NCBI GenBank assembly: GCA_024698045.1
Contig: JAILRS010000037.1
Location: 1-64,000 of the forward strand
Length of the DNA stretch: 64,000 nt
DNA from: Selenomonadaceae bacterium
GTDB taxonomy: Bacteria; Bacillota; Negativicutes; Selenomonadales; Selenomonadaceae
Reading direction: 5' to 3'
Positions 44,608-54,134 of this stretch are shown here, in pieces (the first letter of the stretch is position 1; the number at the start of each line of letters is the position of its first letter). Both the position numbers and the translations under genes were made by a program. The notes beneath the pieces were generated by a model, which made no database searches, was not told the origin of the DNA, and saw nothing but the letters and a program-made list of their open reading frames with translations.

Positions 44608-46392
44608 TTACTTCTTCTTGACTGCCGTACGAATCGAAAGTTCGCGCAGTTGTTTTTCGTCTACTTCGCCCGGGGCTTGACTCATCGGATCTATCGCGCT
44701 CTGTGTCTTCGGGAAGGCTATTACGTCGCGAATCGATTTGCGTTTCGCCATTAACATAATCAATCTGTCCAGACCAAACGCAATGCCGCCATGCGGAGGA
44801 GTACCATACTCAAACGCATCCATCAAGAAGCCGAACTTTGCATGTGCTTGCTCGTGCGTCAAGCCGATTGCCTCGAATACTTTCTCCTGTAAATCACTGC
44901 GGTAAATCCTCAAACTGCCGCCGCCGACCTCTACCCCGTTCAATACGATATCATATGCATTCGCCTTCACGCGTGCGGGATCCGTTAACAAATACTCTAT
45001 ATCTTCTTCGCGCGGCGCGGTGAATGGATGATGCATTGCCTTGTAGCGTTTTTCTTCCTCTACGTATTCAAACATCGGGAAGTCAACTACCCACAGGAAA
45101 CACAATTTATCGGGGTCTATCAAATTCCTGCGCCGTGCCATTTCCAAACGTAATTCGCCCAATGCCTGCGCAACTACCGAAGCTTTATCGCCCACTACTA
45201 AAAGTAAATCGCCGGTCTTGCAACCCGTCGCCTGTTTTATCTGCTCGAACGTTTCATCACTGTAGAATTTTTTGAACGGAGATTTGACGCCCTCTTCGGT
45301 GTACTGAATCCATGCCAAGCCCTTCGCTCCGTAAGTCTTGACGTATTCAACCAGATTATCTAATTCGCGACGCGGAATATTTGCGTAATCGTCCACGCGG
45401 ATAACTTTTACCTGCCCGCCCTTATCCAATACACTCGCAAATACTTTGAAGTCGGAGCCTTTGACGTATTCGGATATATCTTGCAATTCCATGCCGAAAC
45501 GCAAATCCGGTTTATCCGAGCCGTAACGCGTCATTGCCTCATCCCAACTCATGCGCAGGAACGGCGTTTCTATCTTCACGTCCATTGTGCTCTCGAATAT
45601 CTTCTTCACAAGGCCTTCCATTATCTTTATGATGGCATCTTGATTCAGGAAAGAGGTTTCGATATCCAGCTGTGTAAATTCAGGCTGACGATCTGCGCGT
45701 AAATCTTCGTCGCGGAAACAGCGCACAATCTGGAAATATTTTTCAAAGCCCGATACCATTAACAGTTGTTTGAAAATCTGCGGCGATTGCGGTAAGGCAT
45801 AAAATTGTCCCGGGTTTAATCTGCTCGGCACCAAAAAGTCGCGCGCGCCCTCGGGCGTAGAACGGCATAACATCGGTGTTTCTATTTCAAGAAAGCCATT
45901 GGCATCAAGATAATCGCGCATAATCTTTGTTACACGGTGGCGCAGAATTATATTTTGTTGCATCTCGGGGCGACGTAAATCCAAATAGCGATAACGAAGC
46001 CGAACCATTTCATCTACGTCTACGCCGTCTTGAATGTAAAAGGGCGGGGTCTTCGCTTTGTTTAATATTCTAAGCTCCTCGACTACCACTTCTATTTCGC
46101 CCGTCGCCATCTTCGGATTTATTGTATCTTCTGAACGCGCCCGAACCTTGCCGCGAACTCCGATTACAAATTCGTTGCGCAACGTCTCGGCTTTGCCGAA
46201 ATCTAATCCTTCAGTGGAGCCGTCGAATACTATTTGCACTATTCCGCTCCTGTCGCGCATGTCTACGAATATCAATCCGCCGTGATCTCTTCTGCGTGAT
46301 ACCCAGCCCGCCAATTGTACGCTGGAGCCTTCGTCACTTTTACGTAAATCGCCGCAGTTATGCGTGCGTTCCATTCCTGTCAATGTTTCCAA
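44608..46392 (-). CDS. aspS: Aspartyl-tRNA synthetase
   Basis: Class II synthetase of 594 residues, the bacterial type with OB-fold (VQLAGWVSRRRDHGGLIFVDMRDRSG, short core RRRDHGGLIFVDMRD), catalytic core and GAD insertion domain (about 290-420). Motif 2 FRDEDLRADRQPEFTQLD and motif 3 GIAFGLDRLIMLM are clear. It charges tRNA-Asp; whether it also charges tRNA-Asn (in organisms with GatCAB) cannot be read here. TTG 46392 follows GGGAGG. A near-consensus promoter lies upstream; no T-box leader was seen. Confidence 0.96.
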   Translation of the reverse strand: METLTGMERTHNCGDLRKSDEGSSVQLAGWVSRRRDHGGLIFVDMRDRSGIVQIVFDGSTEGLDFGKAETLRNEFVIGVRGKVRARSEDTINPKMATGEIEVVVEELRILNKAKTPPFYIQDGVDVDEMVRLRYRYLDLRRPEMQQNIILRHRVTKIMRDYLDANGFLEIETPMLCRSTPEGARDFLVPSRLNPGQFYALPQSPQIFKQLLMVSGFEKYFQIVRCFRDEDLRADRQPEFTQLDIETSFLNQDAIIKIMEGLVKKIFESTMDVKIETPFLRMSWDEAMTRYGSDKPDLRFGMELQDISEYVKGSDFKVFASVLDKGGQVKVIRVDDYANIPRRELDNLVEYVKTYGAKGLAWIQYTEEGVKSPFKKFYSDETFEQIKQATGCKTGDLLLVVGDKASVVAQALGELRLEMARRRNLIDPDKLCFLWVVDFPMFEYVEEEKRYKAMHHPFTAPREEDIEYLLTDPARVKANAYDIVLNGVEVGGGSLRIYRSDLQEKVFEAIGLTHEQAHAKFGFLMDAFEYGTPPHGGIAFGLDRLIMLMAKRKSIRDVIAFPKTQSAIDPMSQAPGEVDEKQLRELSIRTAVKKK

Positions 46393-46419
46393 AAAAATTA
46401 CCTCCCTTTAGCTCCGCCA

Positions 46420-46448
46420 ATCATAATTAACGGCGGCAATTATGTCAA
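46420..46448 (-). promoter_or_regulatory. Promoter of aspS
   Basis: Minus strand: TTGACA (46443-46448), 17-bp spacer, TATGAT (46420-46425). The leader to the TTG start is only about 20 bp, leaving no room for a T-box. Confidence 0.8.
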
Positions 46449-46496
46449 CCGAAACAACCGCGCACCCAAATTTCAACGCAATCACCTTTTTATTTA

Positions 46497-49400
46497 TCAC
46501 TCACCGATTTTTTTCAAGCCCTCAACTATTTCCAAGGTCTTCAGGCTCACCGTTATACAACTCATTATCAAATCTAATATGTAGCGCGGCGATTTATGTT
46601 CCGCACCCCAGGCATTCGGGTCGTTCGTTATTCCGCTCGCCGCGTCCGTCTTTACTTGATACCTGTCTATTATCCATTCCAACGGACTGCGCCCGTTTAC
46701 CACATACTCATAACTGCGCAGGGGGATATTTTTTATCTTGATGTCGTCGTTGTAAATCAATGTAGTCTTGTCGTCTTTTGACGCGAATTTTATTTTCTCG
46801 ACTGCAAAATTATTTTTCTCCGCCCCGATTATCTCCACGCCCGCGGGCGGCTCCTGCTGTTCGTAATGCAAATGTATTTCCGCCAAGGCTCTGCCCGCGT
46901 GGCTGTATGCAAAAAATTTCTCGACAGTGCTCGGTAAATCCAATCGCGGCAGTGACTTCTTTAATTCAGCGGCAAATGTTTCGCGGTACGCAGGCAGATG
47001 CAAATAGCCGTAGACAAAGTAAAATATATCTTCCTTACTCAAAAATTTTCCGTACTTCATTTTAATGAAATTCTGAATGTAATCGCTCACACCGTCGTGA
47101 CGCTCGAAATCTGCCTCACCGTTGAATAAATTTATCTGCCCTTTTTTTACTTCATACCAATACAGCGGAAAACATTGCGATTTCTCTACCATGTCATAAC
47201 ACGGGATTTTATCGACAATCATAACAGAAATTTCTTTAGAACTGCCCACGCCAGTCACACAGATTAAAAGATTTTCTTCCGCGCCCGTAGGAAAAATTTT
47301 CGGTATTTGTCCACAACGCTCATTTAATCCTTCGTCGTAATAGAGATTTTGTCTGCAGAAGGGACGATAAACACTTTCGACAATCTGCGCAGGATTAAAT
47401 TTATATTCGCGTCCACAATTTTTATTTGCAACAGAAGAACTTGTCCAAACAAATTTTGTTGAATCAATCTCTGTTGATTCATGCGTATTGTAATAATCAA
47501 TGGTTGTGTTAATGTTTTTTTCTAAATTGTCGCGTGAAAAATTGTAACACCATACATCGCGATTAGTTTTTACTCCGTTTGAATAAGTCACAAAAAAACT
47601 TTGAGACCTTGCGTCAAATTTTTTAGCGGGAGCAAGCGGCAAATAGTTATCAAATTTGTCGCCGCGCTGATTAATCCAGTCGCCTTTATCATTTGGCGTC
47701 AAAGGTTTAAAATTTTCGTCGAGGACGCTTGATGTATTTTTAATGGCGTAAAGTTTTTGTTCGCGTGTAAGATAATCGTCGACAGCGCGGTAAAAAATTT
47801 TTGCGTCGCCTTCATGTTCGGGATTCTTCACCAATATAGTAATTGCAATCGGTGCACGTGAGCCGCCGCCGAAAACATTTCCGGCTTCACGTCTACGAAG
47901 TTCGCCCTGTGTTCTGGCATTGCCGCGCAGATTGAAAATATAAATTTCGCTGAACTCCTTAGCAAAACATTTTCGCAAGCCGTCCATCGCCGCGGCGTCA
48001 AGCCAACCTGAATTTGTAACGAATCCGATAACGCCGCAATCTTTGATTCTGTCGGATGCCCAACGGAATGCCTTGATATAGCTGTCGTAAAGAGAATTTT
48101 TAAGTATTGCGTTGGTTTGGGCGGCATAAGTTGCGGCGATTCTGTTTTCGAGTTTTTCGTAATAATCATTTTGGGCGTTATCGTTTGCCGAGCGTTGACC
48201 GACAGAGTATGGCGGATTGCCTATGACAACATTAATTTCGGTATCGAGTTGATGTTTGAGACGTTTGGCATTTTCCGCGAGCCCGCCGCCGAACATATCA
48301 ATTTCACCGGGTTTGTGTTCGTCTTGTTCGTAACTTTGGAAAGTATCCGCCAAACAAATTCCGTTGAAAGGAATAAATTCATCACTTTTGGTTTTGTCAT
48401 GGAAAGCGTTTTCGATATTAACGGAGGCGATATAGTAAGCGAGCAAAACAATTTCGTTAGCAAACAATTCTTTTTGATACTTGCGAATCAAATCATTTGT
48501 TTTAATCATATTGCTTTGAATGAGGCGGACAATAAAAGTGCCCGTGCCCGTGAAAGGATCCAGGACATTGACTTTGGGCGAAGACAAATGACGCTTGAAA
48601 TTTTTCCATAAAACTGCATCGACGGAACGCAGAATAAAATCGACGACCTCGACGGGCGTGTAGACGATTCCGAGTTTTTCCACGGTTAAAGGCATAGCCA
48701 ACCTAAAAAATCTGTCGTAAAGGTCAATGATAGTTTCCTGTTTATCTTCGGGGCTCTTGAGTATTTGGCAGCGACTTGTTACAGAATCGTAAAATTCTTT
48801 CAGCTGTCTTGATTCGTGTTCGTCGTATTCATTACCGACAATTGCCAGAAACTTTTCGAGAGCACGGGAGACGGGATTATTTTTGACGAAGGGATAATCT
48901 TGGAAAATGACATCAAAGACGGGACGAGATATAAGATGTTGAGCCAACATTTCTTTGAGTGCTTTGGAATTGACGGAAGAATTTAAACTTCTGTTTAAAT
49001 CGTAGACTAAGATACTAAATTCTTGGCTGTATTTGCCGCCTTCTTTGGTGAGTTCTTCGATTCGTTGCATATGATGTTCGGCGATATCGGCGATATCTTT
49101 TGCCCAGAGCTCCCAATATCTGCGATTGCCGACGCGCTCGACCATGATACCCTCAACAGCAGTTGTATTGCCATCAAAATCAAGAGAGGTTTGTTTTATA
49201 TCTTCGTGTGGTGCTTCGGTAATTAAAATGTGTGTATTCTCATCGTAGGGTTTTGGTTTGCCGCGATTAAGTTTAATTTGCTCGATAAAGATATCAACGC
49301 GTTTATCGTGAGCACGAAGAGCATTGATAACATCCCAAACGACGTCGAAATCTTTGTTTTTCATCAAAACTTCTTCGGGGTTTTTGTCGACGGGTACAAT

Positions 49401-51140
49401 GACGGGAATAATGATATAGCCGTATTTTTTATCGGGAGCTTTGCGCATGACACGCCCGACGGCCTGAACGATTTCGACTTTGGATTTACGTGAGGATAGG
49501 AAAATAATAGCGTCGAGGCTGGGGACGTCCACGCCTTCGGAAAGACAGCGAACATTGCATAAGATTCTACATTCATCTTCGGCATCTTCGAGCCACTTCA
49601 ATTTTGTCGAACGAATTGATGACGACATAGTGCCGTCGATGTGTTCGGCTTTGACTTCAATTTCTTTGAAAGCCGCGGCAGTTTCCTTTGACTTGGAAAT
49701 TTTGGAACAAAAGGCGACGGCTTTTTTCATAGGCGCGGTATCGTTTTGGGCGAATACTTTGGAGGCGTTATAAATTTTCTTGTTGAGAGCGTTAACACAG
49801 CCGGTAAGTTTAGCCTGTTCATCAATCGGTACTTTACTGTCTTCCTTGAATTTTTTTTGATTTTCGGCAGAGATTGTATCTTCGGGTATTCGGAAGACAA
49901 TGACTCTGTAATCGGATAACAAATTTTTATCGATAGCGGTGCCGAAATCGAGTGAAAAAAATTCTTCGCCGAAAATACTTGTATCATCCATAGACCAAAG
50001 CATAAAGTCCTTTGATTTGGCTTTTGCCTTAGCGTCGGAAGTATAAAGGCGGGGAGTAGCTGTCATGTATAGGCGTTTTTTTGCGCGAATAAAGTTATCG
50101 TTATGGACGGCGGTAAATTCTGTTTCTTTAGCGGCGGAACCTGTTGTGCGGTGAGCCTCGTCGCAAATAATCAAATCGAAAGTGAAATTGTCGCCCAAAA
50201 TTTTTTGAGCCTCGGAAATTTTATCGAGTGATTGATAAGTAGAGAAGACGACTTTTAAATTGGCATTGGGTTTATTTTGGCGCAGACGATTGGAAATTTC
50301 TTTAGGGTCTGTGGTAACGGGCAAAATTGTTGTGACATCTTTTACAGAATCGTCATCGTTTTTTTTGCCTACGGTTTCATCTGAGCAGACGCAAATCGAA
50401 TCGATGGGATTACCGGCGAAAGTAGTCCATTCGTTAATGACTTGATTTATGAGAGAGATTGAAGGGACGACGAATAAAATTTTACCGTTGGGAAAAAGTT
50501 TCTGTGCGATTTTGAGTGAAGTAAAAGTTTTGCCGGTACCGCAAGCCATGATTAATTTACCGCGGTCGTATTTCTCGAAATATTTTTCTGCGGCGTTGAT
50601 TGCTTCAATCTGATGTTCTTGGGGGGAACGTTCTTTTTTCAGAGCCTTTTCGCCGAAAATTCCGCTGTTGAGTTTATCCCATTCGACTTTTGCGTCGCGC
50701 AGAATTTCCAAATCGATTATCTCAATTTCGGGCGTTTGATTTTTCATAATTTCGCGGGCGTTGTCGGTAAATTTATCAGACGTAGAAAACCAAAGACGAC
50801 GGGAGAAAAATTTATCGTCGTCGAAATGTCTTCCGCTGTTGGCAATAAAGGCAGCAACGTCATCTTTTGATATGGTGGTTGTTTCGGCGTAGAATTTACA
50901 TTGTGCCGCCCAAAATTTTCCGTCCTTGGTTTTTGCGACAATATCGATTCCCAAATCTATACTGCCCAAATCGCCGCGGAGGGGAAATTCATTCCACAGC
51001 CAAACATTTTCAAAATCATTGCTCCATGCGGGATAAGTCAGCATAAAATTTTTCATGAGCCGTTCAAATTTGTCGCCCTTTTCTTTTTCAAGGTTTGCAG
51101 AGGATTCACGATATTTATCAAGCAATTCATCGATAGTCAT
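46497..51140 (-). CDS. Single-chain helicase-methylase restriction enzyme (type ISP-like)
   Basis: 1547 residues. Domains in order: Mrr-like nuclease near 20-110 (GIDIVAKTKDG then AAQCKFY, the D and QxK of a PD-ExK core); SF2 helicase about 165-650 (ACGTGKT, CDEAHR, TATPRL, and motif VI AVGRVMRKAPD); adenine methyltransferase about 840-1180 (motif I DPFTGTGTF, motif IV NPPYSVG); and a C-terminal target-recognition region. This is the architecture and length of LlaGI/LlaBIII-type ISP enzymes, which methylate one strand of an asymmetric site and cut after translocation. The frame is intact. ATG 51140 follows GGGAGG at a long spacing. Confidence 0.9.
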   Translation of the reverse strand: MTIDELLDKYRESSANLEKEKGDKFERLMKNFMLTYPAWSNDFENVWLWNEFPLRGDLGSIDLGIDIVAKTKDGKFWAAQCKFYAETTTISKDDVAAFIANSGRHFDDDKFFSRRLWFSTSDKFTDNAREIMKNQTPEIEIIDLEILRDAKVEWDKLNSGIFGEKALKKERSPQEHQIEAINAAEKYFEKYDRGKLIMACGTGKTFTSLKIAQKLFPNGKILFVVPSISLINQVINEWTTFAGNPIDSICVCSDETVGKKNDDDSVKDVTTILPVTTDPKEISNRLRQNKPNANLKVVFSTYQSLDKISEAQKILGDNFTFDLIICDEAHRTTGSAAKETEFTAVHNDNFIRAKKRLYMTATPRLYTSDAKAKAKSKDFMLWSMDDTSIFGEEFFSLDFGTAIDKNLLSDYRVIVFRIPEDTISAENQKKFKEDSKVPIDEQAKLTGCVNALNKKIYNASKVFAQNDTAPMKKAVAFCSKISKSKETAAAFKEIEVKAEHIDGTMSSSIRSTKLKWLEDAEDECRILCNVRCLSEGVDVPSLDAIIFLSSRKSKVEIVQAVGRVMRKAPDKKYGYIIIPVIVPVDKNPEEVLMKNKDFDVVWDVINALRAHDKRVDIFIEQIKLNRGKPKPYDENTHILITEAPHEDIKQTSLDFDGNTTAVEGIMVERVGNRRYWELWAKDIADIAEHHMQRIEELTKEGGKYSQEFSILVYDLNRSLNSSVNSKALKEMLAQHLISRPVFDVIFQDYPFVKNNPVSRALEKFLAIVGNEYDEHESRQLKEFYDSVTSRCQILKSPEDKQETIIDLYDRFFRLAMPLTVEKLGIVYTPVEVVDFILRSVDAVLWKNFKRHLSSPKVNVLDPFTGTGTFIVRLIQSNMIKTNDLIRKYQKELFANEIVLLAYYIASVNIENAFHDKTKSDEFIPFNGICLADTFQSYEQDEHKPGEIDMFGGGLAENAKRLKHQLDTEINVVIGNPPYSVGQRSANDNAQNDYYEKLENRIAATYAAQTNAILKNSLYDSYIKAFRWASDRIKDCGVIGFVTNSGWLDAAAMDGLRKCFAKEFSEIYIFNLRGNARTQGELRRREAGNVFGGGSRAPIAITILVKNPEHEGDAKIFYRAVDDYLTREQKLYAIKNTSSVLDENFKPLTPNDKGDWINQRGDKFDNYLPLAPAKKFDARSQSFFVTYSNGVKTNRDVWCYNFSRDNLEKNINTTIDYYNTHESTEIDSTKFVWTSSSVANKNCGREYKFNPAQIVESVYRPFCRQNLYYDEGLNERCGQIPKIFPTGAEENLLICVTGVGSSKEISVMIVDKIPCYDMVEKSQCFPLYWYEVKKGQINLFNGEADFERHDGVSDYIQNFIKMKYGKFLSKEDIFYFVYGYLHLPAYRETFAAELKKSLPRLDLPSTVEKFFAYSHAGRALAEIHLHYEQQEPPAGVEIIGAEKNNFAVEKIKFASKDDKTTLIYNDDIKIKNIPLRSYEYVVNGRSPLEWIIDRYQVKTDAASGITNDPNAWGAEHKSPRYILDLIMSCITVSLKTLEIVEGLKKIGE

Positions 51141-51241
51141 TATTACGTCATTCCCTCCCGAAATATTTTTTCAACGGATTACATTTTAGCAAAAATTTTG
51201 ATACAAGAAAACGGCGGCAGAAAATTTCAAGTGTGTCAAGG

Positions 51242-51270
51242 TTGTTTATGCGGTGAAAGTTTTCTATAAT
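51242..51270 (+). promoter_or_regulatory. Promoter of the phosphohexomutase gene
   Basis: TTGTTT (51242-51247), 17-bp spacer, TATAAT (51265-51270). It overlaps the ATG at 51253, which supports the downstream start at 51289. Confidence 0.75.
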
Positions 51271-51288
51271 GTTCGGGAGGTGATTTTC

Positions 51289-52776
51289 ATGTTGACGGAA
51301 AAAGAATTGATGAGATTGCACAACGGCAGTGACGTACGAGGGATAGCGGTTGCGGGCGTTGCGGGCGAAGAAGTTAATTTAACGGACGAAGCAGTAAACA
51401 GGATATCAAGAGCCTTCGTAAAATTTTTGACGGCAAGATTGAATAAAGCACCGAGCGGGCTGAAGATAACGATAGGCAACGATTCGCGAATCAGCGCGGC
51501 ACATTTAAAAACGGCGGCGTGCAAAGCATTGAGGGCTTCGGGCGTAAAAGTAGTGGATTGCGGCTTAGCGTCGACGCCCGCGATGTTTATGTCTACGGTT
51601 TTCGAGGAGACAGCGGCGGACGGCGCAATCATGTTGACGGCAAGTCATTTACCATACAATCGCAACGGCATGAAATTTTTCACGAAAGACGGCGGCTTAG
51701 AATCGGCGGATATAAAAACACTGCTGACGAGTGCGGCAACGGTAGACGAATGCGATGCGGATATCACGGGCGTTGAGAAATTCGATTTGATTGAACGTTA
51801 CTGCGCAGAATTACGGAAAAAAATACGCGACGCGTTGAATGATGACAAACCGTTCGCGGGCATGAAAATTATCGTGGATGCAGGTAACGGGGGCGGCGGA
51901 TTCTTCGCTACAAAAATTTTGGAGCCATTAGGCGCGGATACTACGGGCAGTCAATATCTCGAGCCTGACGGACATTTTCCGAATCACATTCCGAATCCGG
52001 AAGATAAAACCGCAATGGCGGCGATACAAAAGGCAGTCTTAGAGAACAAAGCGGATTTGGGCTTGATATTCGATACGGACGTCGACAGAATGAGTGCGGT
52101 TTTGAGTGACGGCGAAGAAGTAAATCGCAATGCTCTAATCGCGATGATGGCGGCGATTCTTGCGCCGGATTATCCCGACTCAACGATTATCACGGATTCG
52201 GTGACAAGTGACGGTCTTAAAAAATTTCTCGAATCACATTTGCATTTGAAACACCATAGATTTAAACGGGGCTATAAAAATGTGATTAACGAATGTATAC
52301 GGATGAATAAGAGCGGGATTGTCAGTCCGTTAGCGATAGAGACTTCGGGACATGGCGCGTTGAGCGAAAATTATTTCCTCGATGACGGTGCTTATCTTGC
52401 CGTTAAACTTTTGATTGCCGCGGCGAAGTATAAAGATTTATCCAAGCTCATTGAGAAATTGGAATATCCTGCCGAGACAAAAGAATTTCGTTTGAAAATA
52501 TTAGGCATTGAGGATTTCAAAACTTACGGGCTGAATGTTTTGGATGAATTCAAACGCCGTGCCGTTGCGGAAAATTTAAAATTGGTCGAGCCGAATTTTG
52601 AAGGAGTACGGCTACAATTCGAAAAGGGTTGGGCACTTTTGCGAATGTCATTGCACGATCCGATAATGCCGCTCAATGTCGAGAGTGACGAAACGGGCGG
52701 ATGTCAAAAAATTGTCGAGACGTTGAAAAGATTGCTCACGGGCTTTGATAATCTCGATACAAGTTCCATGGCTTGA
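51289..52776 (+). CDS. Phosphohexomutase (phosphoglucomutase/phosphomannomutase family)
   Basis: 495-residue four-domain alpha-D-phosphohexomutase. The family loops are visible: catalytic Ser in TASHLPYNRNGMKFF (near residue 118), metal loop DTDVDRMSAV, sugar-binding loop ETSGHGALSENYF, and a C-terminal phosphate-binding region around LRMSLHDPIMPLNVES. It interconverts hexose 1- and 6-phosphates, linking glycolysis with nucleotide sugar synthesis; glucose versus mannose preference is not evident. ATG 51289 follows GGGAGGTG. It precedes pfkA on the same strand. Confidence 0.88.
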   Translation: MLTEKELMRLHNGSDVRGIAVAGVAGEEVNLTDEAVNRISRAFVKFLTARLNKAPSGLKITIGNDSRISAAHLKTAACKALRASGVKVVDCGLASTPAMFMSTVFEETAADGAIMLTASHLPYNRNGMKFFTKDGGLESADIKTLLTSAATVDECDADITGVEKFDLIERYCAELRKKIRDALNDDKPFAGMKIIVDAGNGGGGFFATKILEPLGADTTGSQYLEPDGHFPNHIPNPEDKTAMAAIQKAVLENKADLGLIFDTDVDRMSAVLSDGEEVNRNALIAMMAAILAPDYPDSTIITDSVTSDGLKKFLESHLHLKHHRFKRGYKNVINECIRMNKSGIVSPLAIETSGHGALSENYFLDDGAYLAVKLLIAAAKYKDLSKLIEKLEYPAETKEFRLKILGIEDFKTYGLNVLDEFKRRAVAENLKLVEPNFEGVRLQFEKGWALLRMSLHDPIMPLNVESDETGGCQKIVETLKRLLTGFDNLDTSSMA

Positions 52777-52887
52777 TGAATGCGGTCATAAAAATTACTT
52801 TACAATTCGGTCAAAATTTTCTAAAATAATTCTGTATATTTTGAAGGTAGCGCGTTGAAATTCGATAAGCTCAAGACGAGTAAAATT

Positions 52888-52893
52888 TATAAT
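52888..52893 (+). promoter_or_regulatory. -10 box upstream of pfkA
   Basis: TATAAT 28 bp before ATG 52921; no convincing -35 at the expected distance. It argues against the ATG at 52855. Confidence 0.45.
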
Positions 52894-52920
52894 AAAAATC
52901 CTGAGCAGGAGGGGACACAT

Positions 52921-53883
52921 ATGGTAAATGCTATAGCGGTAATGACGTCGGGCGGCGACAGCCCGGGCATGAATGCGGCGGCGCGTGCGGTCGTCAGAAC
53001 TGCGCTCTATGAGGGCGTCAAAGTTTTCGGCATAAACAACGGTTACAAAGGTATGCTTGCAGACGATATTGTCGAGCTCAACAGCCGCAGTGTCAGTGAT
53101 TTGATTCAGCGCGGCGGCACATTCCTCGGGACTGCCCGTTGCAAAGAATTCAAGACCGAAGAAGGACGTCGCAAAGGTTTGGAAAATCTGCAGAAACACG
53201 GCATCGAAGGTCTTGTGATAATCGGCGGCGACGGTTCTCTTACAGGCGGTTCGCTCCTTTCCAAAATGGGCGGCATTCCCATCGTAGGATTGCCCGGCAC
53301 GATTGATAACGATGTTTGGGGCACAGATTATACTATCGGCTGCGATACCGCCGCAAATACCGCGGTTGATGCCATCAACAAATTGCGCGATACCGCTTCG
53401 GCACATCGCCGTATCATGATTGTCGAGGTCATGGGGCATACTTCGGGTTGGCTTGCAATGGTCTCGGGTATCGCCAGCGGCGCGGAATATATCATCGTCC
53501 CCGAAGTTAAATTCAACATTGACGAGATGTGTGAAGAGATAAAAGAATCCTATCGCACGGGACGCCGCTACAGCATAATTGTTGTTGCGGAAGGTGCTTG
53601 CTCGGGCGTCGGCTTGAAAAATGTCATACAGGAAAAGACGGGCATTGATACACGTGTCTCCATCCTCGGACATATTCAGCGCGGCGGCTCTCCCACCGTC
53701 GAAGACCGCATGAAAGCGAGTCAACTCGGCGAACGTGCCGCACTTGCAATCATCTCCGGTGTTTCTAATGTCGTCTTCGGTTTTGATGAAGGCAAAGTAG
53801 TTTCGATTAACCTGTTTGATTCCGTAAACAATAAAAAGCCGCTCGATCCCGAATTGGTACGTTTGGCGAGTGTGCTTGTCTGA
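52921..53883 (+). CDS. pfkA: ATP-dependent 6-phosphofructokinase
   Basis: 320 residues, the standard size. It catalyses fructose 6-phosphate to fructose 1,6-bisphosphate. TSGGDSPGMNAAARA at the N-terminus, IGGDGSLTGG (Gly after GGD marks the ATP form, not the PPi form), the catalytic PGTIDNDVWGTDYTIGCDTA with TIDND, MGHTSGWLA, and the C-terminal HIQRGGSPTVEDR are all present. ATG 52921 follows AGGAGGGG. The next small gene starts 3 bp after its stop. Confidence 0.97.
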   Translation: MVNAIAVMTSGGDSPGMNAAARAVVRTALYEGVKVFGINNGYKGMLADDIVELNSRSVSDLIQRGGTFLGTARCKEFKTEEGRRKGLENLQKHGIEGLVIIGGDGSLTGGSLLSKMGGIPIVGLPGTIDNDVWGTDYTIGCDTAANTAVDAINKLRDTASAHRRIMIVEVMGHTSGWLAMVSGIASGAEYIIVPEVKFNIDEMCEEIKESYRTGRRYSIIVVAEGACSGVGLKNVIQEKTGIDTRVSILGHIQRGGSPTVEDRMKASQLGERAALAIISGVSNVVFGFDEGKVVSINLFDSVNNKKPLDPELVRLASVLV

Positions 53884-53886
53884 TTA

Positions 53887-54093
53887 ATGAATAGTTTTTG
53901 GAAAGCGGCAGCGATACTCTCAGGCGTTGGGATATATATCGCTGCCGTGATTTTTATTTGTCTTTATATCGGTGGTTTGGTTGACGATTATTTTTCGCTC
54001 GGCGGTAAAGGGCGGCTTATCGGAATCATTATCGGTTTTCCAATCGCCGGTTATTCTCTCTATCGTCAGCTGAAACATAACGGCTTTGTTTAA
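53887..54093 (+). CDS. AtpZ/AtpI-family small membrane protein
   Basis: 68 residues with two membrane helices (about 5-28 and 44-60) and the family motif GGLVDDYFSLGGKGRLIGIIIGF. AtpZ/AtpI proteins usually sit at the head of ATP synthase operons and assist c-ring assembly or magnesium supply. Here the neighbour is pfkA and no atp genes follow, so the placement is unusual. There is no obvious ribosome site, and the start is 3 bp behind pfkA, suggesting coupled translation. Confidence 0.75.
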   Translation: MNSFWKAAAILSGVGIYIAAVIFICLYIGGLVDDYFSLGGKGRLIGIIIGFPIAGYSLYRQLKHNGFV

Positions 54094-54134
54094 CGGAATT
54101 GCACTAGTAAAAAATCAGATACGGAGTGATAAAC

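Noticed and set aside
46393..46496. T-box leader upstream of aspS
   Set aside because: The promoter lies about 30 bp from the start codon, leaving no space for a T-box.
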